Of a stretch of 64,000 nt of DNA, positions 35,225-45,024 are shown one piece after another. Origin of the DNA: CAVYEM01 sp963767635 (lineage in GTDB: Bacteria > Vulcanimicrobiota > Vulcanimicrobiia > Vulcanimicrobiales > Vulcanimicrobiaceae). The first letter of the stretch is position 1. Each line of letters begins with the position of its first letter. Location of the stretch: NCBI GenBank assembly GCA_963767635.1, contig CAVYEM010000003.1, positions 310,001 to 374,000 of the forward strand, given 5' to 3'. The translations under genes and the position numbers were made by a program. Under the pieces are notes generated by a model. That model was not told the DNA's origin. It worked only from the letters and a program-made list of their open reading frames with translations, and ran no database searches.

Positions 35225-36212
35225 TTACGGATTGCGGGCGGCAAAATCTTTGGCAAAATACGTGATGACGACGTCGGCGCCGGCGCGCACGAAGCTCACG
35301 AGAAGTTCGTCGACGGCGCGTTCTTCATCAATCCATCCCCGCTGCGCGGCAGCTTTGATCATCGCATACTCGCCGCTCACGTTGTAGACCGCCAGCGGCG
35401 CATCGAAGCGCTCGCGCGCGGCGCGAACGATGTCCAGATACGGCAGCCCCGGCTTGACCATGACGATATCTGCGCCTTCTTCGATATCGAGCGCGATCTC
35501 GCGCAGCGCTTCGCGCGCGTTCGGCGGATCCATTTGATAACTGCGGCGGTCGCCGAATTGCGGCGTGGAATCGGCGGCCTCGCGGAATGGGCCGTAAAAC
35601 GCGGACGCGTATTTGGCGCTGTACGCCATAATGGCCGTCTGTTCGAACTGTGCTTGATCCAGCGCTTGACGGATCGCGCGCACTCGGCCGTCCATCATGT
35701 CGGAGGGCGCGATGACGTCGACGCCCGCGCTCGCGTAGGTCAAAGCCGTTCGCACGAGGAAGCTCGACCGTGGCATCGTTGTCGACTTCTCCACGTTCGT
35801 CGATGATGCCGCAATGGCCGTGATCGGTATACTCGCAGTTGCACAAGTCCGCGATGACCAGCACGTGTGCGAACTCGTCTTTGATAGCGCGCGCCGCGCG
35901 CTGAACGGCGCCGTTGGGATCGTAGTTGCCGCTCGCAACCGCATCCTTCGTTTCGGGGATTCCGAAGAGCAGAACGCTGTGAATTCCCAGGGCGTCGAGC
36001 ACCGCGACTTCTTGTACCGCCGTTTCCACGGTGTATCGGTCGATGCCGGGCATCGACGTGATGGCGCCGGCCGCTGCCGCGTTTTCCACCACGAACATGG
36101 GCTGCACGAGCTGCGCGACGCGCACCTGGTGCTCGCGCACGAGCTCGCGAACGGTTTGCGTCCGGCGCAGCCGGCGCGGGCGAACGAGCTGCTGCAGCGA
36201 GGTGCGCATCAT
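35225..36212 (-). CDS. hemB: Porphobilinogen synthase, frameshifted
   Basis: Condenses two 5-aminolevulinate molecules to porphobilinogen. The N-terminal half carries LVQPMFVVEN, MPGIDRYTVE, VLLFGIPETKD and the metal site DLCNCEYTDHGHCG. At about 35748-35756 the frame changes (one extra base in CTTCCTCGTG) and the C-terminal half continues: SAGVDVIAPSDMMDGRV, YSAKYASAFYGPFR and the Schiff-base lysine in DIVMVKPGLPYLD. Both halves are complete, so the gene is probably intact in vivo. ATG 36212 overlaps the hemC stop (ATGA). Confidence 0.9.
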
Positions 36213-37190
36213 GCCGGATTTCCGCCGCCGCATAGTGCGGCCGCGCCGCGTTCCAGCAAGCTGTGCGCGAGCGTTATGCCGACCGTTTCGGCTTGCGCCG
36301 TGCTGTCTGCGGCCGCGCGCAGGCACTCGCGCACCGCCGCGCGGCCGTCCGGTGCGCACACGATGCCCTCCGCAATCAGCGAGCCGCCTTCGTAACGGGC
36401 GTAGATGCCGATGGGCGCTTGACAGCCGCCGTGCAGCGTTCGCAGGGCCGCGCGTTCGCAGAAGACGGCGCGTTCTGCTTGCGCGTCGTTCACAGCTTCC
36501 CGCAGAAGCGACGCGAGCTCGTTGCAATCCGCGCGGGTCTCCACGGCAAGCGCGCCTTGCCCGGTCGCCGGGACCAGTTCGGTGGGCTCGAACGGTATCG
36601 TGTAGCGCGCGCTCGCGCCCAAGCGCCCGAGTCCCGCGCAAGCCAAAACGATCGCGTCATATTCGCCGTCGCGAAGTTTGCGCAAACGGGTATCAACGTT
36701 TCCGCGCACGTCGACGTACCGCAGGTCCGGGCGCATCGCGAGGAGCTCGAGCGCGGCGCCGCACGCTGGACGTGCCTACTCTCGCGCCGGCGGGAAGCTG
36801 CGAGAAGGCGGCATAGCGTTCGCTGCAAAACGCGTCTCGCGGATCTTCACGCGGCGAGATCGCCGCAATGCGCATGTCGTCCGGCAGCGTACTGGGCAAA
36901 TCCTTACAGGAATGTACGGCGTACTGCGCGCGATCGTCCCGGAGCGCGGACTCCAGTTCTTTGACGAACAGATTGTCCGAACCGATCGCTGCAAGCGATC
37001 GGTCGTGCACGCGATCTCCCGTCGTCGTCACCGTCAGAATCGTCGTGGCCACGCCCAGCCGCGCGACTCGTGCCGCGACCATGCGCGTCTGCGTCATGGC
37101 CAGCGCGCTGGCGCGCGAGGCGCAAACGACTGCCTCAAAGCGCCGGTCGAGCGGAGCATCCGACACGGCGGTTTCGGCATACAGCGGCAT
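36209..37190 (-). CDS. hemC: Hydroxymethylbilane synthase, frameshifted
   Basis: Polymerises four porphobilinogens. N-terminal part: CASRASALAMTQTRMV, TTTGDRVHD, FVKELESALRDDRAQYAVHS and KDLPSTLPD. After GTSSVRR a shift at about 36755-36765 (a GC pair lost in a GC repeat) leads to the second part: ALELLAMRPDLRYVDVRGN, VPATGQGALAVE and the dipyrromethane-cofactor cysteine in LHGGCQAPIG. It leads the haem cluster; ATG 37190 is the start that fits the family. Confidence 0.88.
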
Positions 37191-37232
37191 GGGGCATGAC
37201 TTCGCTGCAGCCTTGCACAAAACTCCCCGCTC

Positions 37233-38876
37233 ATGCGCAGCCCTTTCCGTGCCGCCCTCATCGCCGCCGGCATCGCGGCGCTCGTGACGATACCGGGCTT
37301 GGGCAGCGGGACGTTATGGGACAACAGCGAGACGGCCTACGGCGAAGTCGCTCGCGAAATCTTGCTCACGCACAGTTGGGTCGTCATGCATCTCAACGGC
37401 GTGCCGTGGTTCATCCAGCCGCCGCTGTATTTTTGGATTGCGGCGGTCTGCGCAAAAATCTTCGGCGTCACGTCGTTCGCGCTGCGCCTTCCCTCGGCGC
37501 TCGCCACCGTCGTCATGGGCGGCATGACCGCATACGCGCTGACGCGGCAGGCGGGACTGCGCGCCGGGATATACGCCGGCGTCGTGCTGTCGACGTGTCT
37601 GATGCAGGCGATCGTCGGACGCCTCGCAATTATGGACGCGCTGTTGGACCTGGCCGTCGCATTCACGATATTCTGGTGGTTTCGCGCAATTCAAACCGGA
37701 CGCGATCGGTACTTCGTCTACGGATGGATCGCGGCCGGTTTTGGATTTTTGGCAAAAGGTCCGGTAGCGCCCATTATCGCGCTGCTTGTGATCGCGGCAT
37801 ATTGCCTTTGGGAGCGGCGCGCCGGAAACGGACATTTCCCGTCATGGCGCGGATGGGCCGGCGGCATCGCGTTGTTCGTGCTGATTGTCGCGCCCTGGTT
37901 CGGCGCGCTCGTAGCGGCAACGGGCGCGCATTCCGTCTTCGAACTAATCGGTCACTATACATTCGGCCGCTACACGCAGACGATTGAAAATCAAAGCGGG
38001 CCGGCCTGGTACTACATCCCCGTGATCATCCTGGGATTCTTCCCGTGGATCGCGTTTTTCCCGTCCGCGATCGCGTTTGGAATCGACCGGCTGCGGCGCC
38101 ACGCGCTGGACGCGTCCGAGCAAAGCGCGCAGCAGATGGTCCGCCTGGCGTATGTTTGGATCGTAGTGCCCTTTCTCTTTTTCAGCTTCGCCAAAACGAA
38201 ACTGCCCAATTACATCGCGTTGGAACTTCCCGCCATGGCGGTGCTCGTCGCGCTGTATTTCGATACCGCCGTCCAACGCGCGCGCAGCCGCTCGGCGCTG
38301 ATTTCGACCGCCGCCGTGCCGGCGTTCATTCTCATGCTGGGAATCGCCATCGTGTGGTTTTCGCGCGACAACCGGCTCACCGGCGATCTTCATACCGTCG
38401 CAATCAATTTGATCTACGTCGCCGGGGCGGTGTTCGTCGGCTCCATCATTGCGTTCTTTGCGCTGCTCGCGTCCGGCCCCGTTCGCGCGGCCGCTCCGTA
38501 CGTGTTGGGCATCGCCATGGTGCTGGCCGTGGCATTTTTAGCCTTGCTGGCGCTGCCGCAGGCCGAACGCTTCAAGCCGGTGCCGCATTTGGCCAAGATC
38601 ATCAACTCTAACCGCAAGCCCGGCGACGCGATCGCGATCCTCAAGGTTTCAGGGGGCAATGCGCTCTTGTTCTACACGCGCCCGCAAGTCCACGTTCTAC
38701 GCCGAGGGCACGGGGATCGCGATGTCATCTGTTCTTCCGCGCGCACGTGGCTCATCGGCCCACGGCAAGGCGACGTGCCGGCGTTCGGCCGCGCGCCAAA
38801 GGTCGTCGCCCAGTGGGGGAAGGACTCGCTGTATCTCTACGATAGTGCGGCGTGCGGCAACCTATCGGGAGGCTAG
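37233..38876 (+). CDS. Glycosyltransferase family 39 (ArnT-like) membrane protein
   Basis: 547 residues with about twelve helices. The first periplasmic loop has DNSETAYGEVAREIL, the acidic catalytic motif of GT39/GT83-type (GT-C) enzymes, followed by NGVPWFIQPPLYFWIAA. These enzymes transfer a sugar from a polyprenyl-phosphate donor to lipid or protein on the outer face of the inner membrane. A soluble C-terminal domain (about 450-547) follows. It is divergent from hemC with a 42-bp gap. Confidence 0.88.
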   Translation: MRSPFRAALIAAGIAALVTIPGLGSGTLWDNSETAYGEVAREILLTHSWVVMHLNGVPWFIQPPLYFWIAAVCAKIFGVTSFALRLPSALATVVMGGMTAYALTRQAGLRAGIYAGVVLSTCLMQAIVGRLAIMDALLDLAVAFTIFWWFRAIQTGRDRYFVYGWIAAGFGFLAKGPVAPIIALLVIAAYCLWERRAGNGHFPSWRGWAGGIALFVLIVAPWFGALVAATGAHSVFELIGHYTFGRYTQTIENQSGPAWYYIPVIILGFFPWIAFFPSAIAFGIDRLRRHALDASEQSAQQMVRLAYVWIVVPFLFFSFAKTKLPNYIALELPAMAVLVALYFDTAVQRARSRSALISTAAVPAFILMLGIAIVWFSRDNRLTGDLHTVAINLIYVAGAVFVGSIIAFFALLASGPVRAAAPYVLGIAMVLAVAFLALLALPQAERFKPVPHLAKIINSNRKPGDAIAILKVSGGNALLFYTRPQVHVLRRGHGDRDVICSSARTWLIGPRQGDVPAFGRAPKVVAQWGKDSLYLYDSAACGNLSGG

Positions 38877-38877
38877 C

Positions 38878-39459
38878 ATGAAGAAGGATCGGATGGTCGC
38901 GTTCAGCGACGGGGTCATCGCCGTGATTATCACGATCATGGTGCTGGAGATGAAAATACCGTCCGGCGCCGATTTGGCGGCGATCAAGCCGACGCTGCCC
39001 GTGTTCTTGACTTATGTGCTCAGTTTCGTGAACATCGGCATCTATTGGAACAATCACCATCATTTGCTGTACGCCGCCGAGCGCATCGACGGAAAAACCA
39101 TGTGGGCAAACTTGCATCTGCTCTTTTGGCTTTCGCTGGTTCCCTTCACGACAGGATGGATGGGCGAGAATCACTTTGCCGTTCTGCCCACGGCGTTTTA
39201 CGGCATCGTGTTGTTCATGGCTGCGGTTGCCTACATCATTCTGCAAGCAGTACTGGTGCAGGTGAACGGCAGCCAGTCCACCCTCGCGCGTGCCATGGGC
39301 AGCGATTTCAAAGGCAAAATTTCGCTGCTCTTCTACGCATGCGCGATACCGCTCGCATTTTTCTACCCGTGGCCCTCGGACGTACTCTATGTCACCGTGG
39401 CGATCATCTGGCTCGTTCCCGACCGGCGCATTGAAAAGAGCGTCAGCGAAGAATCGTAA
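38878..39459 (+). CDS. TMEM175-family potassium channel-like protein
   Basis: 193 residues, six hydrophobic segments. The hallmark FSDGVIAVIITIMVLEMKIP (first helix, filter-forming isoleucines in FSDGVxA...T) defines the bacterial TMEM175 family, tetrameric potassium-permeable channels with one six-helix repeat. A GGGAGG site lies about six bases before ATG 38878, one base after the stop of the glycosyltransferase gene, so they are likely co-transcribed. Confidence 0.88.
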   Translation: MKKDRMVAFSDGVIAVIITIMVLEMKIPSGADLAAIKPTLPVFLTYVLSFVNIGIYWNNHHHLLYAAERIDGKTMWANLHLLFWLSLVPFTTGWMGENHFAVLPTAFYGIVLFMAAVAYIILQAVLVQVNGSQSTLARAMGSDFKGKISLLFYACAIPLAFFYPWPSDVLYVTVAIIWLVPDRRIEKSVSEES

Positions 39460-39480
39460 GAGGGCGCCGTGGAGTGCCGG

Positions 39481-40965
39481 CTATTTTCGCAGCTTCGCTA
39501 CGTCGGACTCTTTGACTGCGCCTGCGTGATTGCTGCCCAGCGCGCTGCGAATATAAGTAACGACGTTCGCAACGTCTGTGTTCGTGAGCGATGCCTTCCA
39601 GGGCGGCATCATGCCGTTGAAGCTTTGCCCATGCACGGAAATCGCGCCGGTTTTACCGTTCAGCACCGTCGAGATCACCTGCTTAGGATCGCCGGTTACA
39701 AAGTCGTTGCCGTCCAACGGCGGTGCCACATTCGGCATGCCTTGACCGCTTGCGCCATGACAGCTCGAGCAGTTTTGCGCGAACACCTTTTGACCGGCGG
39801 CTGCTTGTGGGCTGGTCGCGGCTGACGTCGTGCTGGGCGGCCCTCCCGCGTTGCCTCCACTCTTGTTGACATTGGCCTGTTCTTTCGCCGCGACCGCGGC
39901 GGTCGGATTCGTTGCAGCCGCCGCCTGTTTTGCCATGATGGAGACCTGGCTCCAAATCGTCAGCGCCCACATAACGATGAGCGCGCCGCCCACCATCGTC
40001 ATCACCGGCCTGCGCGAGCCGAATACGCGCGTCGTCGAACGGTCGATCCACGGCAGCAGCAAAATGATCAGGGTTGCGACGCCCGGGACGACGAGCGCGC
40101 CGATGACTTCGAAGTCGCCCGGAACCAGATTGAGCAATCCGAACAGATCGAGGAAATACCATGCGGGGTAAGGCGTGAACTGAACGGTCGGATCGGCTTT
40201 GGCATCCAGGAACGGGGGCGCAAACGCGGCGAGTGCGACGACGAAAAGGAAAATGAGAAACGACGCAAACCCATCCATGAACATCTGGTCCGGCCAGAAC
40301 CGTCCCTTTTTGAGCGGCCGCGGGTCTTCGACCGGGGGCCCGGCGGGGCCGTTCCAGCGGAAGATCGCCAAATGCGCGCCGACCAGCGCGACCAGGACCG
40401 CAGGCATCAGCCAAACGTGCAGGCCGAAAAAGCGGTTGATGGTCAGCGTGCCCATCGTCGTGCCGTCTTGGGTGAACTGCTGAATGTACGTACCGATGAT
40501 TGGGGTTTGCAGCGTGAGATTGATCGCCACTTGCGATGCGAAGTACGCGTTCATGTCCCACGGCAGCAGATATCCCGTCAGGCCGAGCACCATCGTGACC
40601 AGCAGCAGCAGCACGCCGACGATCCACTGCAGCTCGCGAGGTGATTTGTACGCGCCCCAAACGACCACTTGCAGCAGGTGCAGGAACAACAGCGCGATCA
40701 TGGCCGAAGCGCCCCAGTAGTGGACGCTCAGCACGAAATGCTGGAACGGATGATCGTACATCGACTTGGTGGATTCCCACGCGGTCATTGCCGAGGGCGC
40801 GTAGAAAAACGTGAGGAAGATGCCCGTGACGATCTGCAGGATCATCGCAAACAGCGTCGCGCTGCCGAAGACGTACCAGTAGCTCGCGCCGCCGGGAATG
40901 TCCTCGGTGAGAAAGTCTTTCGTCATGCTGACGAAGCCGGTGCGCCGTTCGATCCAGTTGAGCAT
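39481..40965 (-). CDS. Cytochrome b fused to C-terminal cytochrome c
   Basis: 494 residues. Residues about 20-230 form the N-terminal cytochrome b core with haem-ligating His pairs (VHYWGASAMIALLFLHLLQ and LHVWLMPAVLVALVGAHLAI). Residues 240-365 give the C-terminal helices with TPYPAWYFLDLFGLLNLVPG, the b/c1 quinol-site loop region. After an Ala/Ser linker a monohaem cytochrome c begins, with CSSCH at 399-403 and a possible Met ligand in MMPPW. Together with the Rieske gene upstream it makes a compact quinol-oxidising bc complex in which the c subunit is fused. Confidence 0.92.
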   Translation of the reverse strand: MLNWIERRTGFVSMTKDFLTEDIPGGASYWYVFGSATLFAMILQIVTGIFLTFFYAPSAMTAWESTKSMYDHPFQHFVLSVHYWGASAMIALLFLHLLQVVVWGAYKSPRELQWIVGVLLLLVTMVLGLTGYLLPWDMNAYFASQVAINLTLQTPIIGTYIQQFTQDGTTMGTLTINRFFGLHVWLMPAVLVALVGAHLAIFRWNGPAGPPVEDPRPLKKGRFWPDQMFMDGFASFLIFLFVVALAAFAPPFLDAKADPTVQFTPYPAWYFLDLFGLLNLVPGDFEVIGALVVPGVATLIILLLPWIDRSTTRVFGSRRPVMTMVGGALIVMWALTIWSQVSIMAKQAAAATNPTAAVAAKEQANVNKSGGNAGGPPSTTSAATSPQAAAGQKVFAQNCSSCHGASGQGMPNVAPPLDGNDFVTGDPKQVISTVLNGKTGAISVHGQSFNGMMPPWKASLTNTDVANVVTYIRSALGSNHAGAVKESDVAKLRK

Positions 40966-40987
40966 CGTGTATTACCCTACTTGCGGT

Positions 40988-41674
40988 TCAGCTGGTGTAC
41001 GAAACGACGATGCGGTTCGGAATGGTCGGCTGATAGCGGATCCATTCGACTTGTGCCTGTCCGCTCTGCTCGCGCAGGGGCAGCGGATCCAGCCCGCGCG
41101 CGGCGGGCCCGGCGATGTGCGTGCCGTCGTAGCTGAACTGCGATCCGTGGCAGGGGCATTGGAATTTATTGGCCGCAGCGTTGTACTGGTAAAAGCATCC
41201 CAGATGCGGGCAGATCGGACTGAACAGCACAAAGCCCAAGTTAACGATCTGGTAGGGCAACTCGTCTTTGCCGGTCGCCGGGTTGAAGATGTCCGTGCGC
41301 GCCTTCTGAAATTGCGCCTGATTTTTGACCTTGATGCCCCACACGGACTGCGGCGCGGATTCTTCCGGCAGGTACGCGTCCTTGGTTTTGAGATTGATGT
41401 CGATTTTAACGGCTTTATCCGTTGCCGTTTGCAGCTCTTTCCAGCCCGCTTCGTCGAGCGGCGTCCACGTCGCTCCGCCGCTGCCGACGTCCGGAATCAG
41501 CGATCCGATGATGGGAATGGCCAGCCCCAGGCCGATAAGCCCGCCGATGGCCAAAGTGGCGTTGGCCATAAAGGTGCGGCGCGTAATCTCCTCGTGGGTC
41601 CCGTCGTCATCGTAGGCACTGAGCAATCGTGGATGGGCGGCCTCCGTTGAGGGGACGTGCGCGTGACTCGACAA
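40988..41674 (-). CDS. Rieske iron-sulfur subunit of the bc complex
   Basis: 228 residues. The N-terminus has a Tat-type signal anchor (TRRTFMANATLAIGGLIGLG), then a Rieske domain with CPHLGC (Cys155, His157) and CPCHGS (Cys173, His176); Cys160 and Cys175 would form the usual disulfide. The extra domain between 70 and 145 is longer than in mitochondrial proteins. It passes electrons from quinol to the fused cytochrome c. The 151 bp upstream (41675-41825) hold no gene. Confidence 0.93.
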   Translation of the reverse strand: MSSHAHVPSTEAAHPRLLSAYDDDGTHEEITRRTFMANATLAIGGLIGLGLAIPIIGSLIPDVGSGGATWTPLDEAGWKELQTATDKAVKIDINLKTKDAYLPEESAPQSVWGIKVKNQAQFQKARTDIFNPATGKDELPYQIVNLGFVLFSPICPHLGCFYQYNAAANKFQCPCHGSQFSYDGTHIAGPAARGLDPLPLREQSGQAQVEWIRYQPTIPNRIVVSYTS

Positions 41675-41825
41675 ATCTCTGGTCTCCGCAAAGCGTTGTG
41701 GTGAGCGAACCTTTCACACCGATTCTACGTCCGCCCTCTCTGGTGGGGCGCCGACCTTCCTCGTATTGTGCCGTACCGGCACGGCGCGCAGCGTCGGCCT
41801 CCACTAAAGACGCCTACAGGAACCT

Positions 41826-42815
41826 CTAAAGTTTGTAGCTGTGCAAGCCGCTGATCCACAAATTGACGCCGAAATAGCAAAACATGATCGTCAGAAAACC
41901 CACCATGTTGACCCACGCGCTGCGAAGCCCGCGCCAGTCTTTGCGCGTGTGCAGGTGCATGTAGATCGCATACACGATCCAGGAAGTAAGCGCTGCGGTC
42001 TCCTTGGGATCCCATTGCCAGTACGCGCCCCACGCTTCGTGCGCCCACATCGCGCCCGTAATGACGCCCAGGGTGAGCAGCGGAAGGCCGACGGCGACGA
42101 TGCGGTAGACGAGCACGTCGAGTTGCGCAAGGCTCGGCATCGTGGTCAGCCATTGCGCCACGGCGTTTCCCTGCGCCGCGCTCGCGGCGATGTTCGGCGT
42201 ATCCATGCGAACCGTCACGGAGCGGGGCGCGGTCGGGCTCAGCAGCGCGAAATCCGCCGTAGCGGAGCCGGCGCTCTGATGCGATGAAGGCAACAGCGTC
42301 GCGTCGCTTATGGCTTGCAGCGAGCGTTCGAAATAGTACTTGGCCAGATAGAGTCCGGAGATCACGAACGCGACCATAAATGCGGAATACGACGAAACGA
42401 CCAGCGGCACGTGAATCTTTGCCCAATACGACTGCAGCGAGGGTACTGCGGGCATCGTGCCTTCGTTCCACGTCACGCCGTAGGCCAAAAAAAGCGCGGC
42501 AATTGCGATGACGAAGCCGCCGGCGAACCACAGCTTGTAGCGGAACGCGAAAACGACGAATATCGCCACTGAAACGGCGGAGAACAGGGAGAGCGATCCG
42601 TACAGATTGAGCAGCGGCCAAATATGCGTGATTTCGAAACGTGCCGCGAATTGCGCAAACTGCGCCACACAGCCCGCGATCGCCAGCGGGATGCCGAGAT
42701 TGCGCAGCCACTCCTCGCGCGAAAAAAAGTACACGAGCAGCGCCAGAGCGCTCACGACGTAGGCGCTCAGCGCGATAATCATCAGCACTTCGTCCAAGGG
42801 CATGTGCGCGTGCAT
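41826..42815 (-). CDS. Cytochrome c biogenesis protein CcsA/ResC
   Basis: 329 residues. System II haem-handling protein with the tryptophan-rich WGAYWQWDPKETAALTSW motif near the C-terminus and conserved His residues in EAWG-flanking helices and at HTRKDWRG. It moves haem across the membrane and attaches it to CxxCH proteins with ResB. ATG 42815 shares one base with the resB stop (TGATG). The apparent ORF extension to 43784 lies inside resB and is not used. Confidence 0.92.
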   Translation of the reverse strand: MHAHMPLDEVLMIIALSAYVVSALALLVYFFSREEWLRNLGIPLAIAGCVAQFAQFAARFEITHIWPLLNLYGSLSLFSAVSVAIFVVFAFRYKLWFAGGFVIAIAALFLAYGVTWNEGTMPAVPSLQSYWAKIHVPLVVSSYSAFMVAFVISGLYLAKYYFERSLQAISDATLLPSSHQSAGSATADFALLSPTAPRSVTVRMDTPNIAASAAQGNAVAQWLTTMPSLAQLDVLVYRIVAVGLPLLTLGVITGAMWAHEAWGAYWQWDPKETAALTSWIVYAIYMHLHTRKDWRGLRSAWVNMVGFLTIMFCYFGVNLWISGLHSYKL

Positions 42816-44224
42816 CAAGTCGCCTCCGCTAGAGTGAGCCGGGCAGCCGGCCCGGGTGGGTTGAGCGCGTTTTCGAACTCTGCGACGAGCCCGTTGAACT
42901 GCGTTTCGAACATGTCGTAGCCTTTCACCGTGGTGGCGGCTACGCCCACGTCCCAGAGTGCCGCGCCCGCGGCCGGAATGCCGGTTTCGGTGCGCGAATC
43001 GACCCGCACGTACAGCCGCGCAGGCAAGAAGTAAAACGAGATGACCAAGCCTGCAAGCAGCACGAACGCGCCGATGCCCACGAGCGCCACGCCCGGATCG
43101 TAGCGATACTGCAACCCGCTCACCATGACGTACCGCTGCGGCACGATGCGCCAGCCGTCGCCCACGTCGATCCACGTGTTGAGCGGCACGAGCGCGGCGC
43201 CGGCGGTCTGGCCGCCTTCGGCAACTTCGAGCGCAACTGCAGGATCGTTCACGCGCGGGTCGCTCGACGGGCGCCCGGTCTGCCGGTCGACGGTCGGAAC
43301 GAACTGCGCGACGCGAATCTGCCGCTGCGATCCGGGCAGCGCGATGGCATCGCCCGTAACGTAGGTGCGTGCGGAAAGCGCAGAGTCGCGAACGCCGCCG
43401 TGCGTAACCAAAAAGCGCAGCGCGAAGCCGTAGCTCGATTGATAGAATAGCGTTCCACCGATATCGATCGGGTGGTTCACTCGAATGGTTTCGTTTTGCG
43501 CGCGACCGTCTTTTGCGACGACCGTCACGTTTGAAACATAGTCGATGGGCTGATAGATCATGCCGCTTTTCGTCATGATCGGCGTCACCTTGTAGGTGAA
43601 ACCGTTTAGCCGCATCGTCGCCTGCGAATGCGGAACGTTCGTGCTTTGTCCGACGACCAGCGGCAGGTCGCCCGCAAAGCCGCGCGCCCAATATACCGAC
43701 GTTCCGGCTGCGATGATCGTGAACCCGATGTGCGCCACGAGTACGCCGCGGCGCGCCCAGTTGTGCTTGTCGGCGAAGGTCCATTCGGTCCCCCCGAACT
43801 CACGCTTGCGCACCTGCCAGCCGCGATTGCGAAAAAACGCTTCGACGCGCTCCCGCACGCCGCGTTCTTCGCCGCGCACGGTGATGGTCGCATTGAGCGG
43901 GATTTTATCGATGAGCACGGGACGCAGCGCCGGCAAACGGGCCGGAATGACGCGCTTGAACGTGCAAACCGCCAGCGAGAGCAAGATGAGGCCGATGATG
44001 CCGACGTAGTAGGGAGTGTGATAGATGTTGTCGACGCCCAGCCGCAAGATCAGCCGCGCGAGCGGCGGCGCATACATCGAAAAATAGTCGCTCGGATCTT
44101 TCCCCTGCGCGACGATGACGCCCACGAGCGTCATCGCGCCCCATGCGAGCAACAGGCACACGGCGAACAGCACGTTGCCGAACGTGCGCGTGAACTCGTC
44201 GTAGTACGTTCGTACGGCGGTCAT
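42815..44224 (-). CDS. Cytochrome c biogenesis protein ResB
   Basis: 469 residues. ResB/Ccs1 family: three N-terminal helices (including FGNVLFAVCLLLAWGAMTLVG), a large extracytoplasmic domain and a final helix. Seen are TFKRVIPARLP, NWARRGVLVAHIGFTIIAAG and NHPIDIGGTLFYQSSYG. ATG 44224 fits the family; the ORF extends 17 codons upstream without match. It would serve the c-type haem in the fused cytochrome b-c and in the CGACH barrel protein. Confidence 0.92.
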   Translation of the reverse strand: MTAVRTYYDEFTRTFGNVLFAVCLLLAWGAMTLVGVIVAQGKDPSDYFSMYAPPLARLILRLGVDNIYHTPYYVGIIGLILLSLAVCTFKRVIPARLPALRPVLIDKIPLNATITVRGEERGVRERVEAFFRNRGWQVRKREFGGTEWTFADKHNWARRGVLVAHIGFTIIAAGTSVYWARGFAGDLPLVVGQSTNVPHSQATMRLNGFTYKVTPIMTKSGMIYQPIDYVSNVTVVAKDGRAQNETIRVNHPIDIGGTLFYQSSYGFALRFLVTHGGVRDSALSARTYVTGDAIALPGSQRQIRVAQFVPTVDRQTGRPSSDPRVNDPAVALEVAEGGQTAGAALVPLNTWIDVGDGWRIVPQRYVMVSGLQYRYDPGVALVGIGAFVLLAGLVISFYFLPARLYVRVDSRTETGIPAAGAALWDVGVAATTVKGYDMFETQFNGLVAEFENALNPPGPAARLTLAEAT

Positions 44225-44237
44225 GTGGGACCCGAGC

Positions 44238-45020
44238 TTAATATGCCAACGCCTGCGCCCGCCACGACTTCTCAAGCAGGGCGATAATCCACAGGCTGGA
44301 TTCGTAGAGCGCGTACATCGGCAGAGCCATCATGGCCATCGTGAGCGGATTGCCGTCGGGAGCAGCCACGGCGCCGAAAACGAAGAAGCCGAACAGGAAA
44401 TAGCGCCTGGAGCGCTTGAGGAACGTGGAGTTCACGACGCCGATGCGTGCCAGGGCGATCATGATAATCGGCGTTTGGAAGATCAACGCGAACGCCAAAA
44501 AGACGAGCAGGATGAAATTCAGCGTGGAAGCGATGCCGAACGTCGCCGTCGCGACGTGGTTCGTTACGGCGACGAGCGTGCCCACCACGCGCGGCAGGAC
44601 TAAAAAGTGCGCGAACGCGATCCCGGCGAGCGCGAGAAAAAACGACGGCGCGACATACGCATACGCCATGCGGCGCGTGCGCGGATGAAACGCCGGCACG
44701 ATGAACATCCAGAGCTGGTAGAGCAGGACCGGCAGCCCGACCACAATCGCGGCGTAGATCGAGAACTTGAACTCGACCAGGATCACGTCGGCCGGTCCGA
44801 ATGCGTGCAGCCGGATGCCGTGAAAATACGCGTTGGTCAGGAACGGAATGACGTACTGCGAGGGCCAGAACAGCACGATGGCCAGCCCCAGCACCGTGCC
44901 CACGACAATGAGCAGGCGCACGCGCAGCTCGCGCAGGTGCTCGGTAAAGCTCATTTCTTTTTGGTCCCAAGCCGCAGCCGTTTCCTCGGAGGGCTCGGGC
45001 CGCGTGCGCTGCGCCAGCAT
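44238..45020 (-). CDS. tatC: Sec-independent protein translocase TatC
   Basis: 260 residues, six helices, the receptor for twin-arginine signals. Conserved MSFTEHLRELRVRLL (with the Glu and Arg of the signal-binding site), VGLPVLLYQLWMFIVPAF and FQTPIIMIALARIGVV. ATG 45020 is preceded by the tatA stop at 45025 (4-bp gap). It likely exports the Rieske protein encoded downstream. Confidence 0.95.
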   Translation of the reverse strand: MLAQRTRPEPSEETAAAWDQKEMSFTEHLRELRVRLLIVVGTVLGLAIVLFWPSQYVIPFLTNAYFHGIRLHAFGPADVILVEFKFSIYAAIVVGLPVLLYQLWMFIVPAFHPRTRRMAYAYVAPSFFLALAGIAFAHFLVLPRVVGTLVAVTNHVATATFGIASTLNFILLVFLAFALIFQTPIIMIALARIGVVNSTFLKRSRRYFLFGFFVFGAVAAPDGNPLTMAMMALPMYALYESSLWIIALLEKSWRAQALAY

Positions 45021-45024
45021 CGAT

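Noticed and set aside
41826..43784. A 652-residue ORF on the minus strand
   Set aside because: Only its last 329 codons are CcsA; the rest lies antisense-frame inside resB and has arginine-rich shadow composition.
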